Positions 7,538 to 17,760 of a DNA stretch of 64,000 nt are shown here, one piece after another; position 1 is the first letter of the stretch, and the number at the start of each line of letters is the position of its first letter. The stretch lies in assembly GCF_002936985.1 (NCBI RefSeq), contig NZ_MPZN01000006.1, positions 26,116-90,115 on the forward strand, written 5' to 3'. The DNA comes from Microterricola pindariensis. Its GTDB lineage: Bacteria > Actinomycetota > Actinomycetes > Actinomycetales > Microbacteriaceae. Under the pieces are notes generated by a model, which did no database searches, had not been told where the DNA came from, and was given only the letters and a program-made list of their open reading frames with translations. The translations under genes were made by a program, and so were the position numbers.

Positions 7538-9409
7538 CTAGGGCACGATGATGTTGAACGCCGGGTCGCCGGAGTCCAGCATGCCCAGCAGCGCAGGGAG
7601 CACTGAGGCGTCGCCGCTCAGCTCCAGACCGGGGGAGTCGAGGTCGCCGGCCAGCACCGCGATCATCCGCTGCTTGCTCAGGGCGAGCGCGGCCGGCGCC
7701 GCTTGATCCGGCTCGATCCTCCGGTTGATCAGCACACCGTTGCGCAGGGTGAGCGCGTAGGTGGCGTCCAGATCGGTGAACGTCACGTCGAGGCGCAGGT
7801 CGAGGTCCCACGCCTTCGGGCCGTCCACCGAGATCGCGAGGGCGTCGAAGATCTGCTCTGGGCTGAGCTGGGCAATGAGTGCGGGAGCCGAGGTGACCGT
7901 CGGGGTGCCGAAGTTGCCCTCCCGCAGCTCGGTCGCGCCGGAGAGGAAGAAGTTGCGCCAGGTGCCGTTCTCCGCGCCGTAGCCGAGCTGCTCGAGGGTG
8001 TCTGCGTACAGTGCGCGGGCGGCGGCGTGGTCGGCATCCGTGAACACGGCATGGTCGAGCAGGGTCGCCGCCCACCGGAAGTCGCCCTCGTCAAACGCCG
8101 TCTGCGCGAGTTCGACGACGCGGTCGATGCCGCCCAGCGCGGCCACGTAGCGCACCGCCTCGGCCTCGGGCGGGTGCGGCCAGAGCCGCGCCGGGTTGCC
8201 GTCGAACCAGCCCATGTAGCGCTGGTAGATGGCCTTGACGTTGTGGCTGATCGAGCCGTAGTAGCCGCGGGTGCTCCAGGCCGTTTCCAATGCGGGCGGC
8301 AGGGGGAAGTCCTCTGCGATCTCCGCGCCCGTCAGTCCCCGGTTCAGCAGGCGCAAGGTCTGGTCGTGCAGGTAGGCGTAGAGGTCGCGCTGGGTGGAGA
8401 GGAACTCGACCACGTTGTCGGTGCCCCACGTCGGCCAGTGGTGCGAGGTGAAGGTGACGTCGCTGCGCGCACCGAAGGTGTCGATGGCCTCGGTGAGGTA
8501 GTGCGACCACACGTTGGGATCGCGCACCAGCGCCCCGCGCAGGGTGAGCAGGTTGTGCAGGGTGTGGGTGGCGTTCTCCGCCATGCACAGCGCGCGGAAG
8601 GCGGGGAAGTAGAAGTGCATCTCGGTGGGCGCCTCGGTGCCCGGTGCCATCTGGAACTCGATCTGCACGCCGTCCACGGTGTGCGTCTCGCCGGTGGCCC
8701 GCACCTCGAGGGTCGGCACGATCAGCCCGATTTCGCCGCTGGAGGTCGTCTGGCCGAGCCCCGCGCCGAGGGCGCCGGCCGGCCCGCGCTCCAGCACGGC
8801 CCCGTACATGTACCCGGCGCGCCTGGCCATGGCCGTGCCGGCGTAGACGTTCTCCGCGACGGCGTGCTCGACCAGTCCCTCCGGGCTGATCACCTGCACG
8901 CGGCCGGCGTCGACATCGGCCTGCGTGGTCACGCCGAACACCCCGCCGAAGTGGTCGACGTGGCTGTGCGTGTAGATGACGGCGCTGACCGGGCGCTCGC
9001 CGCGGTTGGCGCGATAGAGGGCGAGGGCGGCGGCCGCCGTCTCCGTCGAGATCAGCGGGTCGATCACGATCACGCCGCGCTCGCCCTCGACGATGGTCAT
9101 GTTGGAGAGGTCGAGGCCGCGCACCTGGTAGATGCCGGGCACGACCTCGAACAGGCCCTGCTTGGACGTCAACCGCGACTGCCGCCACAGGCTCGGGTTC
9201 GCCGTGGCCGGCGCCTCGCCGGTCAGGAAGGAGTAGCTGTCGCCATCCCAGACCACCCGGCCGTCTGCGTCGTGCACGACCCCGGGTTCCAGGGCTGCGA
9301 TGAATCCCCGGTCGGCGGCGTCGAAGTCGCGGGTGTCTGAGAATGGCAGGCTTTCCCTGAGCTGCTTGTTCGCCTGTTCGATCCTTGCGGTGACTGCCCG
9401 ATGTTCCAT
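7538..9409 (-). CDS. Alkyl/aryl-sulfatase (SdsA1-type, metallo-beta-lactamase fold)
   Basis: A 623-residue type III alkylsulfatase. The zinc motif THSHVDHFGG (residues 147-156) lies in the N-terminal metallo-beta-lactamase domain, and a second metal ligand region is visible around MAENATHTLHNL. A dimerisation helical domain follows, and a C-terminal SCP2-like domain is suggested by DLRLDVTFTDL and TYALTLRNGVLINR. Family members hydrolyse SDS and other alkyl sulfates, releasing sulfate and an alcohol. No signal peptide is seen, unlike Pseudomonas SdsA1, so it probably acts in the cytoplasm. The ATG has a strong GAGGGAGG site. It is followed, 101 bp away, by nothing co-directional except the EamA gene upstream. 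Confidence 0.9.
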   Translation of the reverse strand: MEHRAVTARIEQANKQLRESLPFSDTRDFDAADRGFIAALEPGVVHDADGRVVWDGDSYSFLTGEAPATANPSLWRQSRLTSKQGLFEVVPGIYQVRGLDLSNMTIVEGERGVIVIDPLISTETAAAALALYRANRGERPVSAVIYTHSHVDHFGGVFGVTTQADVDAGRVQVISPEGLVEHAVAENVYAGTAMARRAGYMYGAVLERGPAGALGAGLGQTTSSGEIGLIVPTLEVRATGETHTVDGVQIEFQMAPGTEAPTEMHFYFPAFRALCMAENATHTLHNLLTLRGALVRDPNVWSHYLTEAIDTFGARSDVTFTSHHWPTWGTDNVVEFLSTQRDLYAYLHDQTLRLLNRGLTGAEIAEDFPLPPALETAWSTRGYYGSISHNVKAIYQRYMGWFDGNPARLWPHPPEAEAVRYVAALGGIDRVVELAQTAFDEGDFRWAATLLDHAVFTDADHAAARALYADTLEQLGYGAENGTWRNFFLSGATELREGNFGTPTVTSAPALIAQLSPEQIFDALAISVDGPKAWDLDLRLDVTFTDLDATYALTLRNGVLINRRIEPDQAAPAALALSKQRMIAVLAGDLDSPGLELSGDASVLPALLGMLDSGDPAFNIIVP

Positions 9410-9510
9410 GGTGTGCCCTCCCTCGAAATGAGCGGCGCCCGCCACAGAACGAGGGGCGTCGCGGGAACTCGAGCGAAGGTGCGGCTGGAGCTCCGCAAAT
9501 CCCTCGCAGT

Positions 9511-10416
9511 CTAGGGGCGGGTGCGTTCGCGGAACAAGGGTGCGCGGGGCGGGGCAGCATGCTGCCTGGTCGCCCCGGCGCGCTGGCCGAGCACGATTCC
9601 GGTGAGGGTGATCAGGATGCCGAGCACCTGCTGCGGGCTGAACACCTCGCCGGCCAGCGCCACACCCAGCAGCACGCCGGTGACCGGGTTGAGCAGCCCG
9701 ATGAGCCCGACCGTGCCCGCGCCGAGGTGCGCCAGCCCGGTGAACCAGGCCACGTAGGCGAGTGCGGTCGCGATCAGCGACACGTAGCCGAATCCGAGCA
9801 GCGCCGGGCCGTCGAGCACGGGCGGCGCCCCCTCCGCGAGCAGCGCGATCGGAACGAGGGTGAGCCCGCCCGCGAGGAGCTGCCACGACGTGAGCGAGAG
9901 GACGTCGACGCCGGCGCCCCAGCGCTTGGTGAGGACGAAGCCGAGGGAGGAGAGCGCCATGGCGCTCAGTGAGGCAAGAACGCCGGCCAGGTTGATCGTC
10001 GTTGCGCCGGTGAAGAGCATGGTGCAGACACCGACGATGCCGAGCCCGGCACCGATCAGCGGCATCCGCTGTGGCCGCTCGGCGATCAGTGGCCAGGCGA
10101 TCAGCATCATCATGAGCGGACCGGTGGCCATGATCGTCGCGGCGATGCTCGTCGGCAGCAGCTGTGCGGCGACGTAGACGAGGGCGAAGAAGGCGCCCAT
10201 GTTGAGGGTGCCGAGCACGAGCGACTTCCACCACCAGGAGCCGCGGGGCAGGCGGCGGCGGAGCGCGAGCAGCACCAGCCCGGCGGGGAGTGCCCGGATC
10301 GCCGCGCCCCAGAGCGGGGAGTCGGCGGGCAGGAACTGGTGGGTGACGTAGTACGTCGTGCCCCACGCGATCGGCGCGACGGCGGTGAGGAGCACGAAGC
10401 GCCATTTATCTTCCAT
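9511..10416 (-). CDS. EamA/DMT-family exporter
   Basis: The 301-residue protein has ten hydrophobic segments made of two EamA repeats, typical of drug/metabolite transporters (RhaT/YdcZ-like). Marks include the N-terminal VAPIAWGTTYYVTHQFLP, the SIAATIMATGPLMMMLIAW helix, and in the second half ALAYVAWFTGLAHLGAGTVGLIGLLNPV. Members export amino acids, sugars or drugs. The chosen ATG (10416-10414) lies inside a perfect palindrome and has no ribosome site; an in-frame TTG 21 bases upstream is the alternative. The position suggests a leaderless message. It is divergent from a MarR regulator, which probably controls it. Confidence 0.85.
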   Translation of the reverse strand: MEDKWRFVLLTAVAPIAWGTTYYVTHQFLPADSPLWGAAIRALPAGLVLLALRRRLPRGSWWWKSLVLGTLNMGAFFALVYVAAQLLPTSIAATIMATGPLMMMLIAWPLIAERPQRMPLIGAGLGIVGVCTMLFTGATTINLAGVLASLSAMALSSLGFVLTKRWGAGVDVLSLTSWQLLAGGLTLVPIALLAEGAPPVLDGPALLGFGYVSLIATALAYVAWFTGLAHLGAGTVGLIGLLNPVTGVLLGVALAGEVFSPQQVLGILITLTGIVLGQRAGATRQHAAPPRAPLFRERTRP

Positions 10417-10446
10417 GGAAGCAATAATAGCTGCCAAGGAAGATAA
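10406..10446. promoter_or_regulatory. Double MarR-type operator between the EamA exporter and marR genes
   Basis: Two related palindromes sit in the 39-bp gap between the divergent start codons. Site A, CTTCCATGGAAG, at 10410-10421 is perfect. Site B, CTGCCAAGGAAG, at 10431-10442 is imperfect. Their centres are 21 bp apart, two helical turns. The outer arms TTATCTTCC (10406-10414) and GGAAGATAA (10438-10446) also form an inverted repeat. A MarR dimer on each site would block both genes. Assignment to this MarR protein is inference from position. Confidence 0.7.
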
Positions 10447-10455
10447 TATGGCGGT

Positions 10456-12479
<2,024 letters not shown>

Positions 12480-12501
12480 TCGCTGCAGAGACATCGTCTG
12501 T

Positions 12502-12533
12502 GAGGGGCCGGCTCCGTTGGGAGCCGGCCCCTC
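12502..12533 (+). terminator. Terminator of argG
   Basis: A perfect 14-bp stem, GAGGGGCCGGCTCC pairing with GGAGCCGGCCCCTC, with a GTTG loop, begins 22 bases after the argG stop. A short T-containing stretch (CTGCGTTT) follows. The stem is very GC-rich, as expected in this genome. Confidence 0.85.
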
Positions 12534-12640
12534 CTGCGTTTCCCGGCGGTTTCCCGGCCGTTTCGGCCGGCGGGGCAGGGAGCCAGCCCGAGGCGCGCGT
12601 CGCGCGTCTGGATGCGCGCGGTTCGGAGGCGATCGCACGA

Positions 12641-12695
12641 TTGGGAGGCCGGTTCGGGTCGGTTTCTGCCTCCCGAACCTCCTCTTGCCTCCCAA
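12641..12695. repeat. Nested inverted repeat before the HNH fragment
   Basis: Outer arms TTGGGAGG (12641-12648) and CCTCCCAA (12688-12695) enclose inner arms GGTTCGGG (12651-12658) and CCCGAACC (12672-12679). Together they could fold into a long interrupted hairpin. It lies immediately 5' of a broken HNH endonuclease gene. Its origin is unknown; a remnant of a small mobile element is possible. Confidence 0.45.
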
Positions 12696-12706
12696 CCGGA
12701 TGCCTG

Positions 12707-12953
12707 ACCCTGCACCGCATCCTCACCGACCCGCTCGACGGGACCCCGCTGCAGCTGGACCCGACCCAGTACCGGCTGTCCGCGGCTATGCGGCGCTGGA
12801 TCCTCTACCGGGACGAGACGTGCCGGTTCCCCGGCTGCATCCGCAAGGCGGAGCGCTCCGAGACCGACCACACCCGGGTCTGGGAGCACGGCGGGCTGAC
12901 CGTCGAGGAGAACCTGGCCGTGCTCTGCAAGAAGAAGCACCGGCTCAAGCGCC
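12707..12953 (+). pseudogene. Fragment of a DUF222-HNH endonuclease gene
   Basis: About 82 codons match the C-terminal HNH part of the intact gene at 60085-61518 with only scattered changes: TLHRILTDPLDG, DPTQYRLSA, RRWILYRDETCRFPGC, RKAERSETDHTR and NLAVLCKK are all present. The DUF222 region that should precede it is missing, and the homology stops in an inverted-repeat region on one side and in a gtttcgaca repeat on the other. The CKKHHRLK motif of the intact gene has become CKKKHRLK, which loses a histidine. The reading frame runs on to 13222, but that tail is Arg/Pro-rich and not family-like. This appears to be a dead remnant left by duplication or recombination. Confidence 0.75.
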
Positions 12954-12956
12954 AAC

Positions 12957-12980
12957 GGTTTCGACACGCTCTACCAGCGG
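12957..12980 (+). repeat. Copy of the gtttcgaca...ctcaaccagcgg dispersed repeat
   Basis: The sequence from 12957 begins GGTTTCGACACGCTCTACC and ends CAGCGG, a variant of a repeat that recurs in this window in several intergenic places and near 3' ends. Here it directly follows the HNH fragment. Confidence 0.55.
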
Positions 12981-13218
12981 GGTTGCGCCGCCGTATCCAC
13001 CAGGCGCTTTCCCCGAAGCTCCGCCGTTCTGAGCGTCGAACCACCGCGCCTGCAACCCCGCGCCTGCGACCCCGCGGCTGGGCGCGCGGTCCGAGTATCG
13101 CCCACGGCCCTGTCCAGGCGAGGCGTGCGGGGTTAGCCTCGAAGAAGCGCACCGGTCGGGTACTGCCCCCACGAGCAGCGCACTCTCCGGCCGGGCGGCA
13201 ACCGAGAGGAAGCACGCC

Positions 13219-13731
13219 ATGACCGACACTCTGGAGCGAGGGACGCGGAAGAGCTCGCGCACGCACACGGAAACCGAGGTGTTCACCGCGTCGAAGAAGC
13301 TCAGCGATGCCCTGCAGCAGGTGCTCGTCGAACTGCTCGAGCTGCAGCTGCAAGGCAAGCAGGCCCACTGGAACGTCATCGGGCGCAACTTCCGCGACCT
13401 GCACCTGCAACTCGACGAGATCATCAAGGCGGCCCGCGGCTTCTCCGATGTCGTGGCCGAGCGGATGCGCGCCCTGCACGCCGTGCCGGACGGGCGCAGC
13501 GACACGATCGCCGCGACGACGAAAATGCCGGCCTACCCGGCGGGGGAGACCGACACCGCAGAGACCGTCGACCTGATCACGGCGCGGCTGCACACGGTGG
13601 CCGGCACGGCGCGTGCCGTGCACGACGTGGTGGATGCCGCAGACCCGACGAGCGCCGACATCCTGCACGCCATCATCGAGAAGATCGAGCAGTACGCCTG
13701 GATGGTCGGCGCCGAGAATCGCACCCCCTAA
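13219..13731 (+). CDS. dps: Dps-type ferritin (DNA-binding protein from starved cells)
   Basis: The 170-residue protein has the intersubunit di-iron site of Dps: H50 and H62 in QAHWNVIGRNFRDLHLQLDE, then D77 and E81 in FSDVVAER, with the usual spacing. Members form 12-subunit shells that oxidise Fe(II) with hydrogen peroxide and store the iron, protecting DNA. The N-terminal tail (about 20 residues) is polar with several Arg and Lys and could contact DNA. A GAGAGGAAG ribosome site precedes the ATG. It is convergent with the small cysteine-protein gene at 13835. Confidence 0.9.
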   Translation: MTDTLERGTRKSSRTHTETEVFTASKKLSDALQQVLVELLELQLQGKQAHWNVIGRNFRDLHLQLDEIIKAARGFSDVVAERMRALHAVPDGRSDTIAATTKMPAYPAGETDTAETVDLITARLHTVAGTARAVHDVVDAADPTSADILHAIIEKIEQYAWMVGAENRTP

Positions 13732-13764
13732 CCCACGATCCAGCTACCGATTCAGCCATCGATC

Positions 13765-13821
13765 CTGCACGTATGGTCGTTTTTGGAGACGAAACAGCCA
13801 CGGAAATGACCATATGTGCAG
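13765..13821. terminator. Inverted repeat between convergent genes, probable bidirectional terminator
   Basis: Arms CTGCACGTATGGTC (13765-13778) and GACCATATGTGCAG (13808-13821) pair over 14 bp with one mismatch and a 29-base loop. A TCGTTTTT run follows the left arm. The element fills the gap between dps and the convergent small gene. Arms this AT-containing are unusual beside the GC-rich hairpins elsewhere in the window, so a repeat element is also possible. Confidence 0.5.
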
Positions 13822-13834
13822 CGTTGGCTGCGTC

Positions 13835-14032
13835 TCAGAGCGCGTCGAGCACGGCCTCGATATCGCTGAAGTCGAGGCCGGTCGCGTTCGCGAGGTGACC
13901 GTCCAGCAGGGCGTTCAGCTGGCTGGCATCCGCCCGGTGCAACGGCACGCTGACGCCGCGCAGGCAGTCGTCGCAGTTGCATCCGGCGGGATCAATTGTC
14001 GAGACGATTTCGTTGCTGTCGATCGCGGTCAT
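13835..14032 (-). CDS. Small cysteine-cluster protein, unknown function
   Basis: A 65-residue protein read from the ATG at 14032-14030, which has a GAGAGGGGG ribosome site in front. It holds the cluster CNCDDC (Cys18, Cys20 and Cys23), suggesting metal binding or a redox site, followed by a helix pair rich in Leu and Asp (ADASQLNALLDG, LDFSDIEAVLDAL). No family is recognised. It ends convergent to dps, and starts divergent from the Mrp operon. The compact acidic composition and good ribosome site support a real gene, but the function is open. Confidence 0.6.
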   Translation of the reverse strand: MTAIDSNEIVSTIDPAGCNCDDCLRGVSVPLHRADASQLNALLDGHLANATGLDFSDIEAVLDAL

Positions 14033-14206
14033 GAGGCCCCCTCTCATCGGTCCAGCGAGCCTAGCCGCGCCGCGGTGCCCCGCAAATGGGGGATGTCCCG
14101 GATCGCACCCTGAGTCGCCGCAGCGAGGATGCTGCGAAGCCTCTGCAAAACAGCACTGCCGAGGCTTGGTATTCTTGACGAAACCGCGACCAGGCAGGGG
14201 AGATTG

Positions 14207-17140
14207 ATGATCTTCTCTCTTGTGGCGGTTGGAATCCTGGCCATCGCCACCCCCCTGCTCACGCGGTGGCTGAAGGCGCGCGTGTTCTGGCTGATCGCCC
14301 TCGCCCCCGCGGCGCTGTTCGGGATCACTCTCGCCCAGGCGCCCGGCGTCCTGGCCGGCACACCGGTCACCGAGACATTCCCATGGATTCCCCAGCTTGG
14401 CATTGAGCTCAGCTTCCGGATGGATCCGCTCGCGCTGCTGCTCGCCCTGATCGTCACCGGCGTCGGTGCGCTCGTGCTCGCCTACTGCGCCCGGTACTTC
14501 AGTGACGACGAGCCAGGCCTCGGGCGCTTTGCCGCCCTCCTGCTGGCCTTCGCCGGTGTGATGTACGGCCTGGTCACGAGCGACGACGTGATCGTCATGT
14601 TCGTGTTCTGGGAGGCCACGAGCGTTCTGTCCTACCTGCTCATCGGCCACAACACCGGCCGCAAGTCCAGCCGTGGTGCGGCGCTCCAGGCACTGACCGT
14701 CACCACCTTCGGTGGCTTGGCCATGCTCGTGGGCATTGTGATGCTCGTCATGGCCAGCGGCACGACGTCGATCACCGAGATCGTCGCCAACCCGGTCGGC
14801 GGCACCCTCGGCCAGGTGGCGATCGTGCTCGTGCTCCTCGGCGCGCTCAGCAAGAGTGCGCTCGTGCCGTTCCACTTCTGGCTGCCGGCCGCCATGGCCG
14901 CTCCCACCCCGGTCAGCGCCTACCTGCACGCCGCCGCCATGGTGAAGGCGGGCATCTACATCATCGCCCGCTTCGCCCCCGGCTACGCGGATCAGCCGCT
15001 CTGGCAACCGCTCCTTGTCACGATCGGCGTGCTCACGATGCTCGTCGGCGGCTGGCGTGCCATGCGCCAGTACGACCTCAAGCTGATCCTCGCCTACGGC
15101 ACTGTCAGCCAGCTCGGCTTCCTCACCATCATGCTCGGCTTCGGCACGAGGGACGCTGCCCTGGCCGGCGCCGCGCTGCTGCTCGCGCACGCCCTCTACA
15201 AGGCGACGCTGTTCCTTGTGGTCGGCATCATCGACCACGCGACCGGCACCCGGGACTGGCGCAAGCTCTCCGGCTTGGGCCGGCGGATGCCCGTGCTGGC
15301 CGTGATCGCGTCGATCGCCGTCGCATCGATGGCCGGCCTTCCGCCGCTGCTCGGCTTCGTCGCCAAGGAGAGCGTCTTCGCGTCCCTCCTCGAGGCCACC
15401 TCGGGCGGGGCCGGGCAGAGCGAGTTCTGGGCCTGGTTCGCCCTCGTCGGCGTTGTGCTGGGCTCCGTGCTCACCGTCGCCTACAGCCTGCGCTTCATCT
15501 GGGGTGCGTTCTCGACCAAGGCGGACGTCGGCGCCATCCAGCTGCACAACACCGGCTTCGGCATCCTGACGGCCCCGCTCGTGCTCTCGCTCGCGACGAT
15601 CGGCGGCGGTGTCGCCGCCGGCACGGTCGACGCCCTGGTGGCGCCATACGCAGACACCCTGCCCGGCCCGCACGAGCAGCATCTGGCCCTCTGGCACGGC
15701 TTCGAGCCCGCGCTGGCCATCTCCGCCGGCGTGCTGCTGCTCGGGTTCGTCTTGATGCGGCGTCGCCGCCAGGTCGCCCGCTTGCAGGCCAAGCTGCCGC
15801 AGGCCGTGGACGCCGGGCGGGAGTACGTGCAGTTCATGCGCGCCTTGGACCGCTTCGCGGCCGCGTTGACCACGCGCATCCAGCGCGGCGGCCTGCCGGC
15901 CTACCTGGCCGTGATCATCGGCGTCTTCGTGCTCGGCCTGGGCCTCTCCGCCGCCCTCAACCGCTCGTGGCCGGAGGGCGTCGTGCCCTGGGACTACGCC
16001 GTCCAGCCGTTCATCGCCCTGGTCATGGGCATGGCCGCGATCGGCGCCGCCATCGCCGGCCACCGCATGACCGCGGTGCTGCTGGTCGGGGTCACCGGCT
16101 ACGGCCTCGTGCTGCTCTTCGCGATGGGCGGTGCCCCCGACCTCGCCCTCACCCAGGCGCTCGTCGAGACGCTCACCGTCGTCGTCTTCGTGCTCGTGCT
16201 CCGCCGCCTCCCGCAGCAGATCGCGGCGCGCAACAAGGCCGTGCGCAAGGGCCTCCGCGCGGCCCTCGGCATCCTCGCCGGCACCGTGATGGCCGTGATC
16301 GCGGTGATCGCCCTCGGCGCCCGCGAGGCGGCATCCATCTCGGCCGAGCTGCCCGCACTGGCCGCGGAGGCGCACGGCAAGAACATCGTCAACGTCATGC
16401 TCGTCGACATCCGGGCCTGGGACACCATGGGCGAGATCGCGGTGCTCGTCGCCGTCGCGACCGGCGTCGCCAGCCTCGTCTTCATCTCGGGCCGGGCCGC
16501 GCCCGTCGAGCGCATGGAGGGCGGCGGCGAGCGACGCAACCGCCCCGTGCTCAACAGCAGCGCCGTCTCCCGCCAGACCTGGCTCCTGGCCGGCCGCACG
16601 CTCTCACCGCAGAACCGCTCGATCATCATCGAGGTGCTCGTTCGCCTGCTCTTCCACCCGGCCATCATCGTCTCGATCTACCTGCTCTTCGTCGGGCACA
16701 ACCAGCCGGGCGGCGGCTTCGCGGGCGGGCTGCTGGCCGGTCTCGCGCTGGTGGCGCGCTACCTCGCCGGAGGCCGCTACGAGCTGGCAGAGGCCGTGCC
16801 CATCGATGCAGGCAAGCTGCTCGGAACGGGTCTGCTGCTGGCCGTCGGAACCGCGCTCAGCTCGATGTTCTTCGGGCTGCAGGTGCTGGAGTCCTCGTGG
16901 TTCGAGGCGAGCATCCCGGTGCTCGGCGAGATCTCGATCGGCACCTCGACGATCTTCGACATCGGCGTCTACCTGGTGGTCTTCGGTCTCGTGCTCGACA
17001 TCCTGCGCAGCCTCGGCAGCGAGGTTGACCGGCAGCAGGAAGACCAGGAGGACGACGAGGAAGACGCGGAGTACGCGCGGCCGAGCACCTCAGACACCAA
17101 CCCGGCCAAGCCAAACCAAGCAGAGGGGGGATCCCGATGA
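14207..17140 (+). CDS. mnhA: Mrp Na+/H+ antiporter subunit A fused to subunit B
   Basis: A 977-residue membrane protein starting the mrp/mnh operon. The N-terminal two thirds is an NuoL-like antiporter module, with the lysine/glutamate-bearing helices FWEATSVLSYLLIG and the PFHFWLPAAMAAPTPVSAYLHAA region. A DUF4040-like segment (about residues 620-690; PDLALTQALVETLTVVVF) follows. The C-terminal 160 residues are an MnhB domain (LLFHPAIIVSIYLLFVGHN, GGGFAGGLLAGL). It exchanges Na+ for H+ in complex with the other subunits, supporting pH and salt tolerance. The ATG at 14207 follows AGGGGAGA; an in-frame start 26 codons upstream is less likely. Confidence 0.92.
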   Translation: MIFSLVAVGILAIATPLLTRWLKARVFWLIALAPAALFGITLAQAPGVLAGTPVTETFPWIPQLGIELSFRMDPLALLLALIVTGVGALVLAYCARYFSDDEPGLGRFAALLLAFAGVMYGLVTSDDVIVMFVFWEATSVLSYLLIGHNTGRKSSRGAALQALTVTTFGGLAMLVGIVMLVMASGTTSITEIVANPVGGTLGQVAIVLVLLGALSKSALVPFHFWLPAAMAAPTPVSAYLHAAAMVKAGIYIIARFAPGYADQPLWQPLLVTIGVLTMLVGGWRAMRQYDLKLILAYGTVSQLGFLTIMLGFGTRDAALAGAALLLAHALYKATLFLVVGIIDHATGTRDWRKLSGLGRRMPVLAVIASIAVASMAGLPPLLGFVAKESVFASLLEATSGGAGQSEFWAWFALVGVVLGSVLTVAYSLRFIWGAFSTKADVGAIQLHNTGFGILTAPLVLSLATIGGGVAAGTVDALVAPYADTLPGPHEQHLALWHGFEPALAISAGVLLLGFVLMRRRRQVARLQAKLPQAVDAGREYVQFMRALDRFAAALTTRIQRGGLPAYLAVIIGVFVLGLGLSAALNRSWPEGVVPWDYAVQPFIALVMGMAAIGAAIAGHRMTAVLLVGVTGYGLVLLFAMGGAPDLALTQALVETLTVVVFVLVLRRLPQQIAARNKAVRKGLRAALGILAGTVMAVIAVIALGAREAASISAELPALAAEAHGKNIVNVMLVDIRAWDTMGEIAVLVAVATGVASLVFISGRAAPVERMEGGGERRNRPVLNSSAVSRQTWLLAGRTLSPQNRSIIIEVLVRLLFHPAIIVSIYLLFVGHNQPGGGFAGGLLAGLALVARYLAGGRYELAEAVPIDAGKLLGTGLLLAVGTALSSMFFGLQVLESSWFEASIPVLGEISIGTSTIFDIGVYLVVFGLVLDILRSLGSEVDRQQEDQEDDEEDAEYARPSTSDTNPAKPNQAEGGSR

Positions 17141-17760
17141 ACGCCTCGATGACCCTCATCCTGCTGATGGCCGTGATGTACGCCTCCGGTGTCTACGTCA
17201 TGCTCGAGCGCAGCCTCACTCGCGTGCTGATCGGCTTCCTGCTGGTCGGCAACGCCACCAACATCCTGCTGTTCCTGATGAGCGGGCGGCCCGGCCTGGG
17301 CCCGATCATGAACGACGGAGTGGATGCCGCCGACATCTCCGACCCGCTGCCGCAAGCCCTGATCCTCACCGCCATCGTCATCAACCTCGGCATCACCGCC
17401 TTCATGCTCGCCCTCATCTACCGCTCCTGGTGGCTCGCCCAGCTGGGCGCCAAGGGCGACCTCATCGACGATGAAGAGCAAGACCTCGAGGACGCGCTGG
17501 CTTCCGCCGCGGAGCTGCGCCGCTCCGAGGACGACGACACCGCCATCCACGCCATCCTCGACGCCAGTGACGAGCACCTCGACGCGACGGGCGACGTCGA
17601 CGACACCGCACGTGACGCCGACACGGATGCCGCAGAGCTGCTCGCCGAGCTCACCGCGCTCGATGTGCCGACGGACACCTCCCCGATCGAGGTGCAGCGC
17701 AGCGAGCAGGCTGGGCGCGACGGGACAGACGACACTTCACCGCGAGACGGGAGCAGCTGA
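17137..17760 (+). CDS. mnhC: Mrp Na+/H+ antiporter subunit C with long acidic tail
   Basis: The 207-residue protein has three membrane helices in its first 110 residues with the NuoK-like pattern (GVYVMLERSLTRVLIGFLL, NATNILLF, ALILTAIVINLGITAF). The remaining 95 residues form an acidic cytoplasmic tail full of Asp, Glu and Ala (EEQDLEDALASAAELRRSEDDD). Usual MrpC proteins are about 110-125 residues, so this tail is an addition. The ATG overlaps the mnhA stop (ATGA), and the stop overlaps the mnhD start by one base. Confidence 0.92.
   Translation: MNASMTLILLMAVMYASGVYVMLERSLTRVLIGFLLVGNATNILLFLMSGRPGLGPIMNDGVDAADISDPLPQALILTAIVINLGITAFMLALIYRSWWLAQLGAKGDLIDDEEQDLEDALASAAELRRSEDDDTAIHAILDASDEHLDATGDVDDTARDADTDAAELLAELTALDVPTDTSPIEVQRSEQAGRDGTDDTSPRDGSS

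Noticed and set aside
13835..16375. Long minus-strand reading of about 846 codons opposite the mnhA gene
   Set aside because: Composition is His/Asp/Glu/Arg-rich with no family motif, and it is the shadow of the well-conserved antiporter gene; only its last 65 codons, which lie outside mnhA, look real.
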